This document shows positions 44,415 to 52,390 of a DNA stretch of 64,000 bases, piece by piece. This DNA is from Streptomyces sp. Ru72 (GTDB taxonomy: Bacteria; Actinomycetota; Actinomycetes; Streptomycetales; Streptomycetaceae): positions 62,001-126,000 of the forward strand of contig NZ_PQSR01000004.1 in assembly GCF_002920635.1 (NCBI RefSeq), given 5' to 3'. A program made the position numbers and the translations under genes. The notes under the pieces were generated by a model. It ran no database searches, was not told the DNA's origin, and worked only from the letters and a program-made list of their open reading frames with translations. Each line of letters opens with the position of its first letter. Position 1 is the stretch's first letter.

Positions 44415-44924
44415 TCACACCACGCCGTACGCGAACCGAGGCGTCGCCTCCACCCCGCAGGCCGTCGCCTCCGCGCCGCACGCCGTCGCCCCGTCCCCGG
44501 CCGGCGCGGAACAGCGGTCCACCTCGCACCAGATGCGCTTGCCCGCACCCTCGGCGTCCCAGCCCCAGCGGTCGGCGAGCCCGTCGACCAGCTCCAGGCC
44601 ACGGCCCCCGGTCTCCTCGCCCCGCGCGTGGCGGGGCTGCGGTGGGCGGGCGCTGCGGTCGGCGACCTCCAGCCGGACGGTCCCCGCGGCAGCATCGGAG
44701 GGGCCGTCGCAGGCGCCGGTCAGCAGCAGGCGCAGCACGGCGGGACAGCCGGTGTGCACCACGGCGTTGGTGACCAGTTCCGAGACGAGCAGGATCAGCG
44801 TCTCGGCCAGCGGTTCGTCCGCCGCTATGCCCGACCCGGTAAGACGCGAGCGCGCCCACCGCCGGGCCCGACCCACTTCCGCGGGGTCGGGCCGGATCTC
44901 CAGCTGCACTTGAAGCACCTGCAC
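44415..44924 (-). CDS. Anti-sigma-like ATP-binding protein (RsbW/SpoIIAB-type HATPase)
   Basis: A 169-residue GHKL ATPase-domain protein: ETLILLVSELVTNAVVHTG (N-box), VRLEVADRSARPPQPRHA (G1-like) and ETGGRGLELVDGLADRWGW (G2). Such small proteins abound in Streptomyces, and many occur beside XRE and DUF397 genes, as in the WhiJ/AbaA-type clusters. The last 30 residues are a low-complexity ATACGAEATACGVEAT repeat. No sigma factor partner is adjacent, and its XRE neighbour is absent here. A 15-bp palindrome lies 89 bases upstream. Confidence 0.82.
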   Translation of the reverse strand: MQVLQVQLEIRPDPAEVGRARRWARSRLTGSGIAADEPLAETLILLVSELVTNAVVHTGCPAVLRLLLTGACDGPSDAAAGTVRLEVADRSARPPQPRHARGEETGGRGLELVDGLADRWGWDAEGAGKRIWCEVDRCSAPAGDGATACGAEATACGVEATPRFAYGVV

Positions 44925-45374
44925 CGCTCACACCATCCGAACCGGCGGACACATCGCCTCGCGCCTCGCAAGGGCCACGATCGTGGTCATCGTCTGCATG
45001 GCAGGAACCAGGATCACGGACCGTGATTCCCTTGCACGACAGCATGGTTGACGTACAGTCACCCCAACAAGCGCTTCGGGCATATTCCAGCGTGAAGGAG
45101 TACGCGTACGCCATACTGTGCGACGCTTGCCACGGTGAGTCGAACAGGCAGGCACGACGAGCCGCCCTGCCCCACGAACGGCACACATCGCCGGATCCGG
45201 CGCCGCCTCAGGGGCCGCACCGTGGTGGATCGGGCTCAGAACCGCTCGCATCCCACACAAGGTACCGGAGCCCTCCTGCGACTCCACCTCGTGACAAGTC
45301 ACGCGTAGGACACAACCCGGTATCAACGCTCCGTGATTCCGGATTGCCACAATCCGCGACATCCAGATCCCGCC
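44925..45374. other. Intergenic region upstream of the ATP-binding protein gene
   Basis: A 450-base gap. It holds a perfect palindrome, ATCACGGACCGTGAT, at 45013-45027. A weak frame from GTG 45141 (VSRTGRHDEPPCPTNG, then RRIRRRLRGRT) stops after 54 codons. It could be the stub of a divergent XRE-type regulator, but no helix-turn-helix remains, so it is not called as a gene. Confidence 0.4.
45013..45027. promoter_or_regulatory. Perfect 15-base palindrome upstream of the ATP-binding protein
   Basis: ATCACGGACCGTGAT, 89 bases before the start of the anti-sigma-like gene. CCGTGATTCC recurs at about 45331. It differs from the catabolic regulon operator. Possible binding site of an unlinked regulator. 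Confidence 0.4.
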
Positions 45375-46140
45375 TCAGGGATAAGCCCTGCTCAGAGCCT
45401 CCTGACTCACGCCTGAGAGCAGTTCCCCCGCGAGCTTTTCCTCACTCTCCGCACTCGAACCCATACGCTGGGTCCGTACCCACGCTCGCTTCAGGTACAG
45501 GTGCACCTCCGCCTCCCACGCGAAGCCCATACCGCCATGCACCTGGAGGCAGTCGCGGGCGCAGCGTACGGCCGCCTCGTCGGCGAGCAGACGGGCCGCG
45601 GCGATGTCGAGGGGGTCGGCGGTGACGGCGGCGGCGTACACAGCGGCGCGGCCCGTCTCCACCCGCACCAGGCTCTCGGCGCACAGGTGTTTGACGGCCT
45701 GGAAGGCCCCGATCGGTTGACCGAACTGCTCCCGGGTCCGCGCGTGCAGCACCGCCAGCTCGCAGGTCCGCACGGCGCCGCCGAGCTGTTCGGCGGCGGT
45801 GAGGAGGACGGCGGCGGGATCCGGTGGCGCCCTCGGCGGCCCGGGCGACCCGGTGCAAGGGCGTCAGCGGATCCACGGACACCAGTGGCAGGGCACCGCT
45901 CGCGTCGCCCCGGACGACGTCCGCCTCCCCCAGCCATTCCACGAGCCCGCCGTACACCGCCGTGACCCTCGTCCGTCCGCTCGCCGCGCCCGGCACCTCG
46001 CCCGCCGCGAGGTGGGTCGCCACCAGCGGGCCGGGCAGCAGCGCCCGGCCGGCCTCCTCGAAGGCGAGGACCGCCTCCGGCAGGCCCAGTCCGACCCCGC
46101 CGTCCGCCTCCGGCAGTCGCAGCGCGAAGAAGCCCTGGTG
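45375..46140 (-). pseudogene. Acyl-CoA dehydrogenase, 5-prime truncated and frameshifted
   Basis: Enters at QGFFALRLPEADGGVGLGLPEAVLAFEEAGRALLPGPLVATHLAAGEV without its N-terminus, runs to LTPLHRVARAAEGATGS, and shifts frame near 45830. It continues LTAAEQLGGAVRTCELAVLHARTREQFGQPIGAFQAVKHLCAES and CLQVHGGMGFAWEAEVHLYLKRA. The QVHGGMGF segment is the conserved C-terminal ACAD motif. Its 5-prime end is fused, with a frame change, to the start of an amidohydrolase at about 46140. Confidence 0.8.
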
Positions 46141-46301
46141 ATCTGGTACTTCCCGCCGACGTACGCCAGTTCGCCGATCCCGGCGGTCAGCGGCTGCGGA
46201 CCCCGGTCCCGGTACTTGGCCGGCAGCCAGGTCCCGAAGAGGTGCGCGGGCTCGATCACGTGGTCGTCGACGCTGATGATGCGGGGCAGTTCGCTCGCCA
46301 T
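46136..46301 (-). pseudogene. Amidohydrolase N-terminal stub
   Basis: The first 55 residues of a second amidohydrolase, MASELPRIISVDDHVIEPAHLFGTWLPAKYRDRGPQPL and then AYVGGKYQITR, close kin of the start of the gene at 16859. After this the DNA is acyl-CoA dehydrogenase sequence. The deletion removed the rest of this gene and the start of the dehydrogenase. The start codon and its operator (copies 9 and 10) remain. Confidence 0.8.
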
Positions 46302-46329
46302 GGTTCCCCTCCGCCGGACCGGCTCTCAG

Positions 46330-46344
46330 CTGATGGCTCGTCAG
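46330..46344. promoter_or_regulatory. Palindromic operator, copy 9
   Basis: CTGATGGCTCGTCAG, 28 bases upstream of the amidohydrolase stub on the minus strand. Confidence 0.7.
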
Positions 46345-46356
46345 ATAGCATGTCAC

Positions 46357-46371
46357 CTGACGTGTCGTCAA
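46357..46371. promoter_or_regulatory. Palindromic operator, copy 10
   Basis: CTGACGTGTCGTCAA, 19 bases upstream of the CoA ligase GTG. Copies 9 and 10 are 27 bases apart within the divergent promoter. Confidence 0.65.
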
Positions 46372-46390
46372 CCAAGCACAGGGGCCGGCC

Positions 46391-47923
46391 GTGAACGAGA
46401 CCCCGCACGCCCTGAGTTCCGCCCGCACGCTGTGAGAACTGGTCGAGCGCCGCGCCGGCCTCACCCCCGACCGTCCGGTCCTGCTCCAGGAGGACCAAGT
46501 TCTCACCTTCGGCGAGCTGCGCACCCGCGCCGAGCGCGTGGCGGCCGGTCTGTGCGGCATGGGCGTGCGCCCCGGCACGGTGGTCGCCTGGCAGCTGCCC
46601 ACCCGGATCGAGACCGCCCTGCTGTCCTTCGCGCTGGCCCGCCTGGGCGCCGTCCAGTCCCCGGTGATCCCCTACTACCGGGACCGCGAGGTCGGCTTCG
46701 CGCTGCGCGAGTCGAAGGCGGAGTTCTTCGCGGTACCCGGCGTCCGGCGCGGGCACGACCACACGGACATGGCCCGCCGGCTGGACGCGAAGGGCGTCTT
46801 CGAGGCGTACGACGACCTGCCGGACGGCGACCCGACGACGCTCCCCGCCCCGCCCGCCGACGGCACCTCGGTCCGCTGGATCTACTGGACCTCGGGCACC
46901 ACCTCCGCCCCCAAGGGCGTTCTGCACACCGACCGCTCCCTGATCGCGGGCGGCTCCTGCCTGGCCCACGCCCTGCGCCTGTCCCCGGACGACGTCGGGT
47001 CCATGGCCTTTCCGTACGCTCACATAGCGGGCCCCGACTACACGGTGATGCTCCTGCTGTACGGCTTCCCGGCCGTGATGTTCGAGCACTTCGCGCTCCC
47101 TCAGGCGCTGGCGGAGTACCGGCGGCACGGGGTGACGGTGGCGGGCGGCTCGACGGCGTTCTACTCGATGTTCCTGGCCGAGCAGCGCAGACAGCCGGGC
47201 GAGAAGCTGATCCGCTCGCTCCGGCTCCTCGCGGGCGGCGGCGCCCCCAAGCCGCCCGAGCTGTATCACTCCGTGGTCCGTGAGATGGGCGTCCAGCTGA
47301 CCCACGGGTACGGCATGACCGAGGTCCCGTTGATCACCATGGGGGACCCGGGCGACACTCCCGAGAACCTGGCGACGACGGAGGGACGGCCGCCCGAGGG
47401 GATGCAGATCCGCATCGTCGACGGGGAGGTACGGCTGCGGGGAGAGGCCGTCTGCCGGGGTTATCTGGATCCCGCGCAGACGGCGGAGGCGTTCGACGAG
47501 GACGGCTTCCTGCGCACCGGCGACCTCGGCCACCTGACCGACAGCGGTCATCTGGTGCTGACGGGGCGCCGCAAGGACGTCATCATCCGCAAGGGCGAGA
47601 ACATCTCCGTCAGGGAAATCGAGGACCTGCTCCACACGCACCCCGCGGTGCAGGACGTGGCGGTGATCGGGCTGCCGGACGAGGTGCGCGGGGAGCGGGT
47701 GTGCGTCGTGGTCGAACAACCGCCGGGCGCCGAGGAGCTGACGCTCCCCGCGGTCACCTCGTATCTGCTGGCGGCGGGGCTGTCCGTGCACAAGCTGCCG
47801 GAGCAGCTGGAGGTGGTGGAGGCCCTTCCGCGGGGGGACCCTGCGGAAGGTGCTCAAGTACCAGCCGCGGGAGCGCTATTCGGGCCCTGGGACTTCGGGG
47901 ACTACTCCGGGACCGTGAAGTAG
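46391..47923 (+). pseudogene. AMP-forming acyl-CoA ligase with premature stop and late frameshift
   Basis: GTG 46391 opens VNETPHALSSARTL, then TGA at 46433-46435 where relatives have Trp or a similar residue (ARTL-stop-ELVERRAGLTPDRPV). The same frame then continues uninterrupted through the AMP-binding motif IYWTSGTTSAPKGVLHTD, GYGMTEVPLIT, LRTGDLGHLTDSGHLVLTGRRKDVIIRKGENI to LEVVEALPRG. Near 47834 a run of Gs is one base too long, so the expected TLRKVLKY catalytic-lysine region is out of frame. A shorter product from an internal ATG (46538) would lack both ends. Confidence 0.8.
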
Positions 47924-48414
47924 CGGGCGAACGCGGACACGATCTCGCTCTCGCCGACCTTGCCGTCTCCGTCCGCGTCGAGTGCCGCCGCCGCCGACCG
48001 GGCCACGTCCTCAGGCGCGCCGAGGGCCTTCAGGGCGCGGGCGGTCTCCGCGAGGGTGGCGGCACCGTCGCGGTCGCCGTCCGCCACGGCGAGCGCCGCG
48101 TGGAGGAACGGGCGGGCGATCTCCGCGAACCGCTCGGGGTTGTCCCGCAGCCGCTTCACCGCGCCGCCCACGAACTCCTCGCGGGTGATGCGCTGGTCGC
48201 CGTCCCGGTCCGCTATCCCGGCCATGCCCTGCCAGAACGCCTCAGCCCCGGCGTACAGGGCCTGCCCCTGCTCGGACCTGGCCGCGGTGCCGAACTCGGT
48301 GAGGACCGCCTTGGCCGCCGCGCTGAAGTCCGCGCGGTCGATGTAGCCGTTGCCGTCCTGGTCGAAACCGGCGAACCGGGCGGCGATCCTGCGCTCGTAC
48401 TCGGTGCTGACCAT
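47902..48414 (-). CDS. EF-hand calcium-binding protein
   Basis: A 170-residue protein with four EF-hand positions: FDQDGNGYIDRADF (canonical), ADRDGDQRITREEF (canonical), ADGDRDGAATLAE (degenerate) and LDADGDGKVGESEI (canonical). It is of the sarcoplasmic calcium-binding type found in Streptomyces (CalD/CabB relatives) and probably acts as a cytosolic calcium buffer or sensor. Its stop overlaps the end of the convergent CoA-ligase pseudogene. The start ATG 48414 follows AACACC. Intact. Confidence 0.88.
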   Translation of the reverse strand: MVSTEYERRIAARFAGFDQDGNGYIDRADFSAAAKAVLTEFGTAARSEQGQALYAGAEAFWQGMAGIADRDGDQRITREEFVGGAVKRLRDNPERFAEIARPFLHAALAVADGDRDGAATLAETARALKALGAPEDVARSAAAALDADGDGKVGESEIVSAFARYFTVPE

Positions 48415-48721
48415 GGTGTTTCGGGCCGCCTTACGTCACATCGGGGGTGTTTCTCGCAGGGAGCGTACGACGTGGGGAGCTTGCGGGGAGCCGGAAAACG
48501 GCGGTTGTACCAAGACCGCGGGAATTCCGGGACAACAGTGTGGCTCTCCTGCGATGTTCCGTTGACCGTGGTGTGCCGGCGCTCACACCGACGGGTGCCG
48601 TGGGCCTGGTCCGGCGGCGGCGTGGAGTCGGATCCGCGGTCGGGGTGCGGGCGTTCCGCGGTCGGGGTGCGGGCGGTTCCGCGGTCGGGGTGCGGGCGGA
48701 TCGCGCGGTCGGCGTGCGGTG
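48415..48721. other. Intergenic region with tandem repeats
   Basis: A 307-base gap upstream of the EF-hand gene, containing the tandem repeat described at 48634-48719. No promoter consensus was recognised. Confidence 0.45.
48634..48719. repeat. Tandem repeat of a 22-25-base unit
   Basis: CCGCGGTCGGGGTGCGGGCG occurs at 48634, 48656 and 48679, separated by two to five variable bases (TT, GTT, GATCG). A fourth, partly matching unit (CGCGGTCGGCGTGCGG) follows. It lies between the STAS gene and the EF-hand gene and is not coding. Confidence 0.75.
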
Positions 48722-49102
48722 TCAGGCCGACAGGGGCCGTGAGGTGTCGTCGGTGGCCGAGCCCACATCCGGGTGCACGTCGAAGAGGCGGCGGACGCCG
48801 AGGGCCGCGAGGACGCGGTTGACGTGTGTGCCCTCGGGCGCGCCCTGCCCGGGCAGGACGATGCGGAGCCGGCCCCGGCAGGAGCGGATCAGTCTGCGTG
48901 CGGCGACGAGCACACCGACGCCGCTGGAGTCGCAGAACACCACCTGCGAGAGGTCGAGTACGAGGCGGTGGCGGCCGTCCGCCACCGCGTCGTGCACCCG
49001 CTGGCGCAGCACCGGTGATGTCATCAGGTCCAGTTCGCCCGCCACTTGCAGCACGGTCCACTCGCCGTGCTCTTCGCCGGTCACTGTGAGCGTCACCGCC
49101 AT
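48722..49102 (-). CDS. Anti-sigma factor antagonist (STAS domain)
   Basis: A 126-residue single STAS-domain protein, like SpoIIAA/RsbV: WTVLQVAGELDLMTSPVLRQRV, DLSQVVFCDSSGVGVLVAARRL (phosphorylatable serine in DSSGVG), RLRIVLPGQGAPEGTHVNRVLAALGVRRLFDV. In a partner-switching pathway it would bind an RsbW-like kinase. Its nearest such partner in the window is at 44.4 kb. It is divergent from the ECF sigma factor. Intact. Confidence 0.9.
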   Translation of the reverse strand: MAVTLTVTGEEHGEWTVLQVAGELDLMTSPVLRQRVHDAVADGRHRLVLDLSQVVFCDSSGVGVLVAARRLIRSCRGRLRIVLPGQGAPEGTHVNRVLAALGVRRLFDVHPDVGSATDDTSRPLSA

Positions 49103-49463
49103 GCCTCCCGCCTGCCCGCGCCGCCCATGAAACGGAAGCGGTCCCTTCGCTTCCTTTGGAGCGCGGCTGCCCGAACGCTCTTCTATGAAACACCGAACTG
49201 TCGATCGAAACTGGGTAGTAGATGAGCCAATTCAATCGGTAACGGTCTCGTTCGTTCAGGCCTGATCCGCAGTCGGCCGGGTAGGCGCCCGAGTCCGGCA
49301 CGGTCCCGCGCGGGACCGCCTCTACCATCCGCGGCTCGCCGAGGGGCGCACATTGCCACAAAGGGGCGTGCGTTGTCCGATGTGCCGACTACATTCGAAG
49401 GCGTGGGGGGCGCACGCTGAACCGGAACAGGGCGCAGGGCACGTCCGGGGACGAGGGGGCCGC
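49103..49463. other. Divergent promoter region, STAS / ECF sigma
   Basis: A 361-base gap with an AT-richer patch around 49185-49260, probably holding both promoters. No specific motif could be assigned. Confidence 0.35.
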
Positions 49464-50045
49464 ATGGCGAAGAAGGACGCACCGCCCCGGTGGGACCGCA
49501 GGATGCAGCAGCGGCTCGCCCGGGGTGAGGCCGCCGCGCTCGGAGAGTGCTACGACCGGTTCGCCTCCCTGGTGCACGGCCTCGCCCACCGGGTGCTCGG
49601 GGACGAGGCGGAGGCGGACGCCGTCACACGCGAGGTGTTCGTCCACGTCTGGGAGAACCCCGAGTCCTACGACCCCAGGCAGGAGCCGCTGCGGACCTGG
49701 GTCGCCGCACTGACCCACCGGCTCGCCGTCCGGCGGCTGCGCGCCACCGAGACCGCCGCACTGGCACGGGACGGCCGGGGCACTGCGGAGGACCTGGAGC
49801 GCAGGGTGCGCCAGGCCTCGGTGGCGGCCCGCGCGGACTACATCGTCACCTCGATGCCGGTGCCGCTGCGCGCCGCCCTGGAACGGGCCTACTTCCAGCG
49901 CCGGGACTACCGCCAGACCGCCACCGACCTCGGCATCACGGAGGACGAGGCCCGCCGCCGGCTCCGCCTCGGCCTCCAGCTCCTCGCCACCGCCCACGAG
50001 ACGCGGCCCTCGGGCACGCCGCCGGAAACGGGGGGTGTGTGGTGA
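49464..50045 (+). CDS. ECF-type RNA polymerase sigma factor
   Basis: A 193-residue sigma-70-family factor with region 2 (ALGECYDRFASLVHGLAHRVLGDEAEADAVTREVFVHVWENPESY) and region 4 (MPVPLRAALERAYFQRRDYRQTATDLGITEDEARRRLRLGLQLL). ATG 49464 has GAGGGGG five bases upstream. Its TGA overlaps the GTG of the next gene (GTGA), so factor and anti-sigma-like partner are translationally coupled. The signal is unknown; mycothiol or redox sensing is suggested by the partner. Confidence 0.9.
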   Translation: MAKKDAPPRWDRRMQQRLARGEAAALGECYDRFASLVHGLAHRVLGDEAEADAVTREVFVHVWENPESYDPRQEPLRTWVAALTHRLAVRRLRATETAALARDGRGTAEDLERRVRQASVAARADYIVTSMPVPLRAALERAYFQRRDYRQTATDLGITEDEARRRLRLGLQLLATAHETRPSGTPPETGGVW

Positions 50046-51322
50046 GCGGGGCGGAGCGTTCCCGGGGGCACGAGGAGTTCGCGGGGTACGGCGCGTACGA
50101 GGGGAACGACGGGCAGGGCGCACCCGGGGGCGCCGGCGAGCGCGAGGTGTCCGACGTGGCCCGGGGGCCGCTGGCCGGTGGGGGTGCGTCGTCCGGGGCG
50201 GGGGCGGTCCCGCTCGAGCACCGGGTGCTGAAGTCGCTGCTGGGGGCCTGGGCGCTGGCCGCCTGTTCCGCGGAGGAGACCGCCGCCGTCGAGGCGCACC
50301 TCGATGGCTGCGGCCCGTGCGCGGAGGAGGCGCGGCGGCTGCGGAAGGCCGTCGGGCTGTTGCAGCGGCCCGAGAGTCTGGATCTCGACCCCGCCCTGCG
50401 CACCCGTGTCCTGGCGAGTTGCCTGGACCGGCGCCCGCCGCGCATCCCCGTGCCGGAGTGGGCGGCCCCCTATGACGCGGAGGCCGCGCGCCTGGACGCC
50501 CTGTTGCAGGACATCGGCGACGCCGAGTGGCACACCCCGGTCAGGCTGCGGTGGTTCGACGGGAGGGCGCCAGCCAGCCGCCGCACCACCGTGGCCGGGG
50601 TCATCGCCCATCTGCTCTCCGTCGACGGCCTGGTCGCGATGGCGCTCGGGCTTGAGGACCCCCTGGCGGACACCGCCGGGGAGGACCGCAGCCCCGAGGG
50701 GCGCACGGAGGCGTACTGGCGCGCCGCCCACTTCCCGCCGACCCGCTCCGTCCGAGTGCCGTGGCGCGACCAGACCCACCATCTGGTCCGGGCGGTCTCC
50801 CTCACCGACGACACCAGCGGGACGGTCCCGGTGTCGTACGGCGCCTTCGGGCTGTCGCTGCACGACGCGATGCTGGATCGGGCCTTCGAGTGCTGGGTGC
50901 ACGCGGAGGACATCGCGAACGCCGTCGACTACCCCTACGATCCGCCGGCGCCGCGCCATCTCCACCAGATGTTCGACCTGGCGGTACGGATACTGCCGCT
51001 GACCCTGGCCGCCCGGCGGCGCGCCGGACTCGCCGCGCCCCCGCGCGGTGGCCGGCACCTCGTCCCGGCGGGAGAGCCGGGGCGCAGCCTGCGCCTGGAG
51101 ATCGAGGGCCTGGGCGGCGGCGAGTGGTTGATTCCACTCGACTCCCCCGGTGCGGTGGCCTCCGCCGATCACGAGGTGGCGCACGTGGCGCTCGACGGGG
51201 TGGAGTTCTGCCGCCTGGCTGCCGGCCATGTGCCGCCGCAGGATGCGGCAGCGGGGCAGGTCGGCGACCGGGAGGCGATCAGGGACGTGCTCTTCGCGGC
51301 GGCGTCCCTGAGCCGGATGTAG
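50042..51322 (+). CDS. Zinc-finger anti-sigma protein fused to a mycothiol-dependent (MDMPI) domain
   Basis: A 426-residue protein. After a Gly-rich N-terminal tail comes a zinc-finger anti-sigma module (HLDGCGPCAEEARRLRKAVGLL, H-x3-C-x2-C type). A maleylpyruvate-isomerase N-terminal (DinB-like) domain follows, starting EAARLDALLQDIGDAEWHTPVRLRWFDGR and continuing TVAGVIAHLLSVDGLVAMALGLEDPL, with AFECWVHAEDIANAV as the third helix-histidine segment. The C-terminal domain is the usual MDMPI C module. It probably binds the coupled ECF factor. Intact. Confidence 0.85.
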   Translation: MSGAERSRGHEEFAGYGAYEGNDGQGAPGGAGEREVSDVARGPLAGGGASSGAGAVPLEHRVLKSLLGAWALAACSAEETAAVEAHLDGCGPCAEEARRLRKAVGLLQRPESLDLDPALRTRVLASCLDRRPPRIPVPEWAAPYDAEAARLDALLQDIGDAEWHTPVRLRWFDGRAPASRRTTVAGVIAHLLSVDGLVAMALGLEDPLADTAGEDRSPEGRTEAYWRAAHFPPTRSVRVPWRDQTHHLVRAVSLTDDTSGTVPVSYGAFGLSLHDAMLDRAFECWVHAEDIANAVDYPYDPPAPRHLHQMFDLAVRILPLTLAARRRAGLAAPPRGGRHLVPAGEPGRSLRLEIEGLGGGEWLIPLDSPGAVASADHEVAHVALDGVEFCRLAAGHVPPQDAAAGQVGDREAIRDVLFAAASLSRM

Positions 51323-51408
51323 CGGGGGCCTCGGGGAGCCTCAGAGCCCCAGGGCTTGTCCGGCAATGCCTGTCGTCCGCCCGCAGGGCGGGAATCGTCA
51401 GACGGGCC

Positions 51409-52290
51409 CTAGGCGAAGACCACCGTCCGGCGGCCGTTCAGCAGGATGCGGCGCTCCGCGTGCCACTTCACCGCGCGTGCCAGCGCCTGGCACTCCACAT
51501 CCCGGCCCGTCGCCACCAGCTGGTCCGGGGTGACGTCGTGGCCGACCCGCTCGACCTCCTGCTCGATGATCGGGCCCTCGTCGAGGTCGGCCGTCACGTA
51601 GTGCGCGGTCGCGCCGATCAGCTTCACACCGCGCGCGTGGGCCTGGTGGTAGGGCTTGGCACCCTTGAAGCTCGGCAGGAAGGAGTGGTGGATGTTGATG
51701 ATCCTGCCGCTGAGCTGCTTGCACAGGTCGTCCGAGAGCACCTGCATATAGCGGGCCAGGACCACCAGCTCGACGTCCAGCTCGCGCACCAGCTCCAGCA
51801 GCCGCGCCTCGGACTCCGACTTGGTGTCCTTCGTCACCGGGATGTGGTGGAAGGGAATGCCGTACGAGCCCACCAGCTCGGCGAAGTCGGTGTGGTTGGA
51901 GACTACGGCCGCGATCTCGACGGGCAGCGCGCCGATCCGGGCGCGGAAGAGCAGGTCGTTCAGGCAGTGGCCGAACTTGCTGACCATGAGGATGACGCGC
52001 ATCTTGTCGTCGGCCCGGTGGATCTGCCACTCCATCTGGAAGGAGTCACCGATGGCCGCGAAACTCGCGCGCAGCTTGTCCACGGTCACCGGGGCCTCGG
52101 CGGAGAAGTGGACCCGCATGAAGAACAGTCCCGTGTCCTGGTCGCCGAACTGCTGGCTGTCGACGATGTTGCATCCGGTCATGAACAGGTAGCTCGACAC
52201 GGCGTGCACGATGCCCTGCTTGTCCGGGCAGGAGAGGGTGAGGACGTACTGGTCGGCCGGGACCGAGGCTCGGGTGGACTGCTCGTTCAT
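51409..52290 (-). CDS. purU: Formyltetrahydrofolate deformylase
   Basis: A 293-residue enzyme that hydrolyses 10-formyl-tetrahydrofolate to formate and THF. An N-terminal ACT domain (residues about 12-90, YVLTLSCPDKQGIVHAVSSYLFMTGCNIVDSQQF) precedes the formyltransferase-like domain with MRVILMVSKFGHCLNDLL, NIHHSFLPSFKGAKPYHQA and ATAHYVTADLDEGPIIEQEV. The length matches PurU. ATG 52290 fits the family start; an ATG at 52341 adds an unlikely basic tail. Convergent with the anti-sigma gene. Confidence 0.93.
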   Translation of the reverse strand: MNEQSTRASVPADQYVLTLSCPDKQGIVHAVSSYLFMTGCNIVDSQQFGDQDTGLFFMRVHFSAEAPVTVDKLRASFAAIGDSFQMEWQIHRADDKMRVILMVSKFGHCLNDLLFRARIGALPVEIAAVVSNHTDFAELVGSYGIPFHHIPVTKDTKSESEARLLELVRELDVELVVLARYMQVLSDDLCKQLSGRIINIHHSFLPSFKGAKPYHQAHARGVKLIGATAHYVTADLDEGPIIEQEVERVGHDVTPDQLVATGRDVECQALARAVKWHAERRILLNGRRTVVFA

Positions 52291-52390
52291 GCACGCCAGG
52301 GTCTCATGTCCGCGGCCCCGTGCGGACCGCCGTCCCGCCACCCGGACGGTCCGGCGGACGCCAGGGCCCGCGCGCGCAGAACCACGGGGC

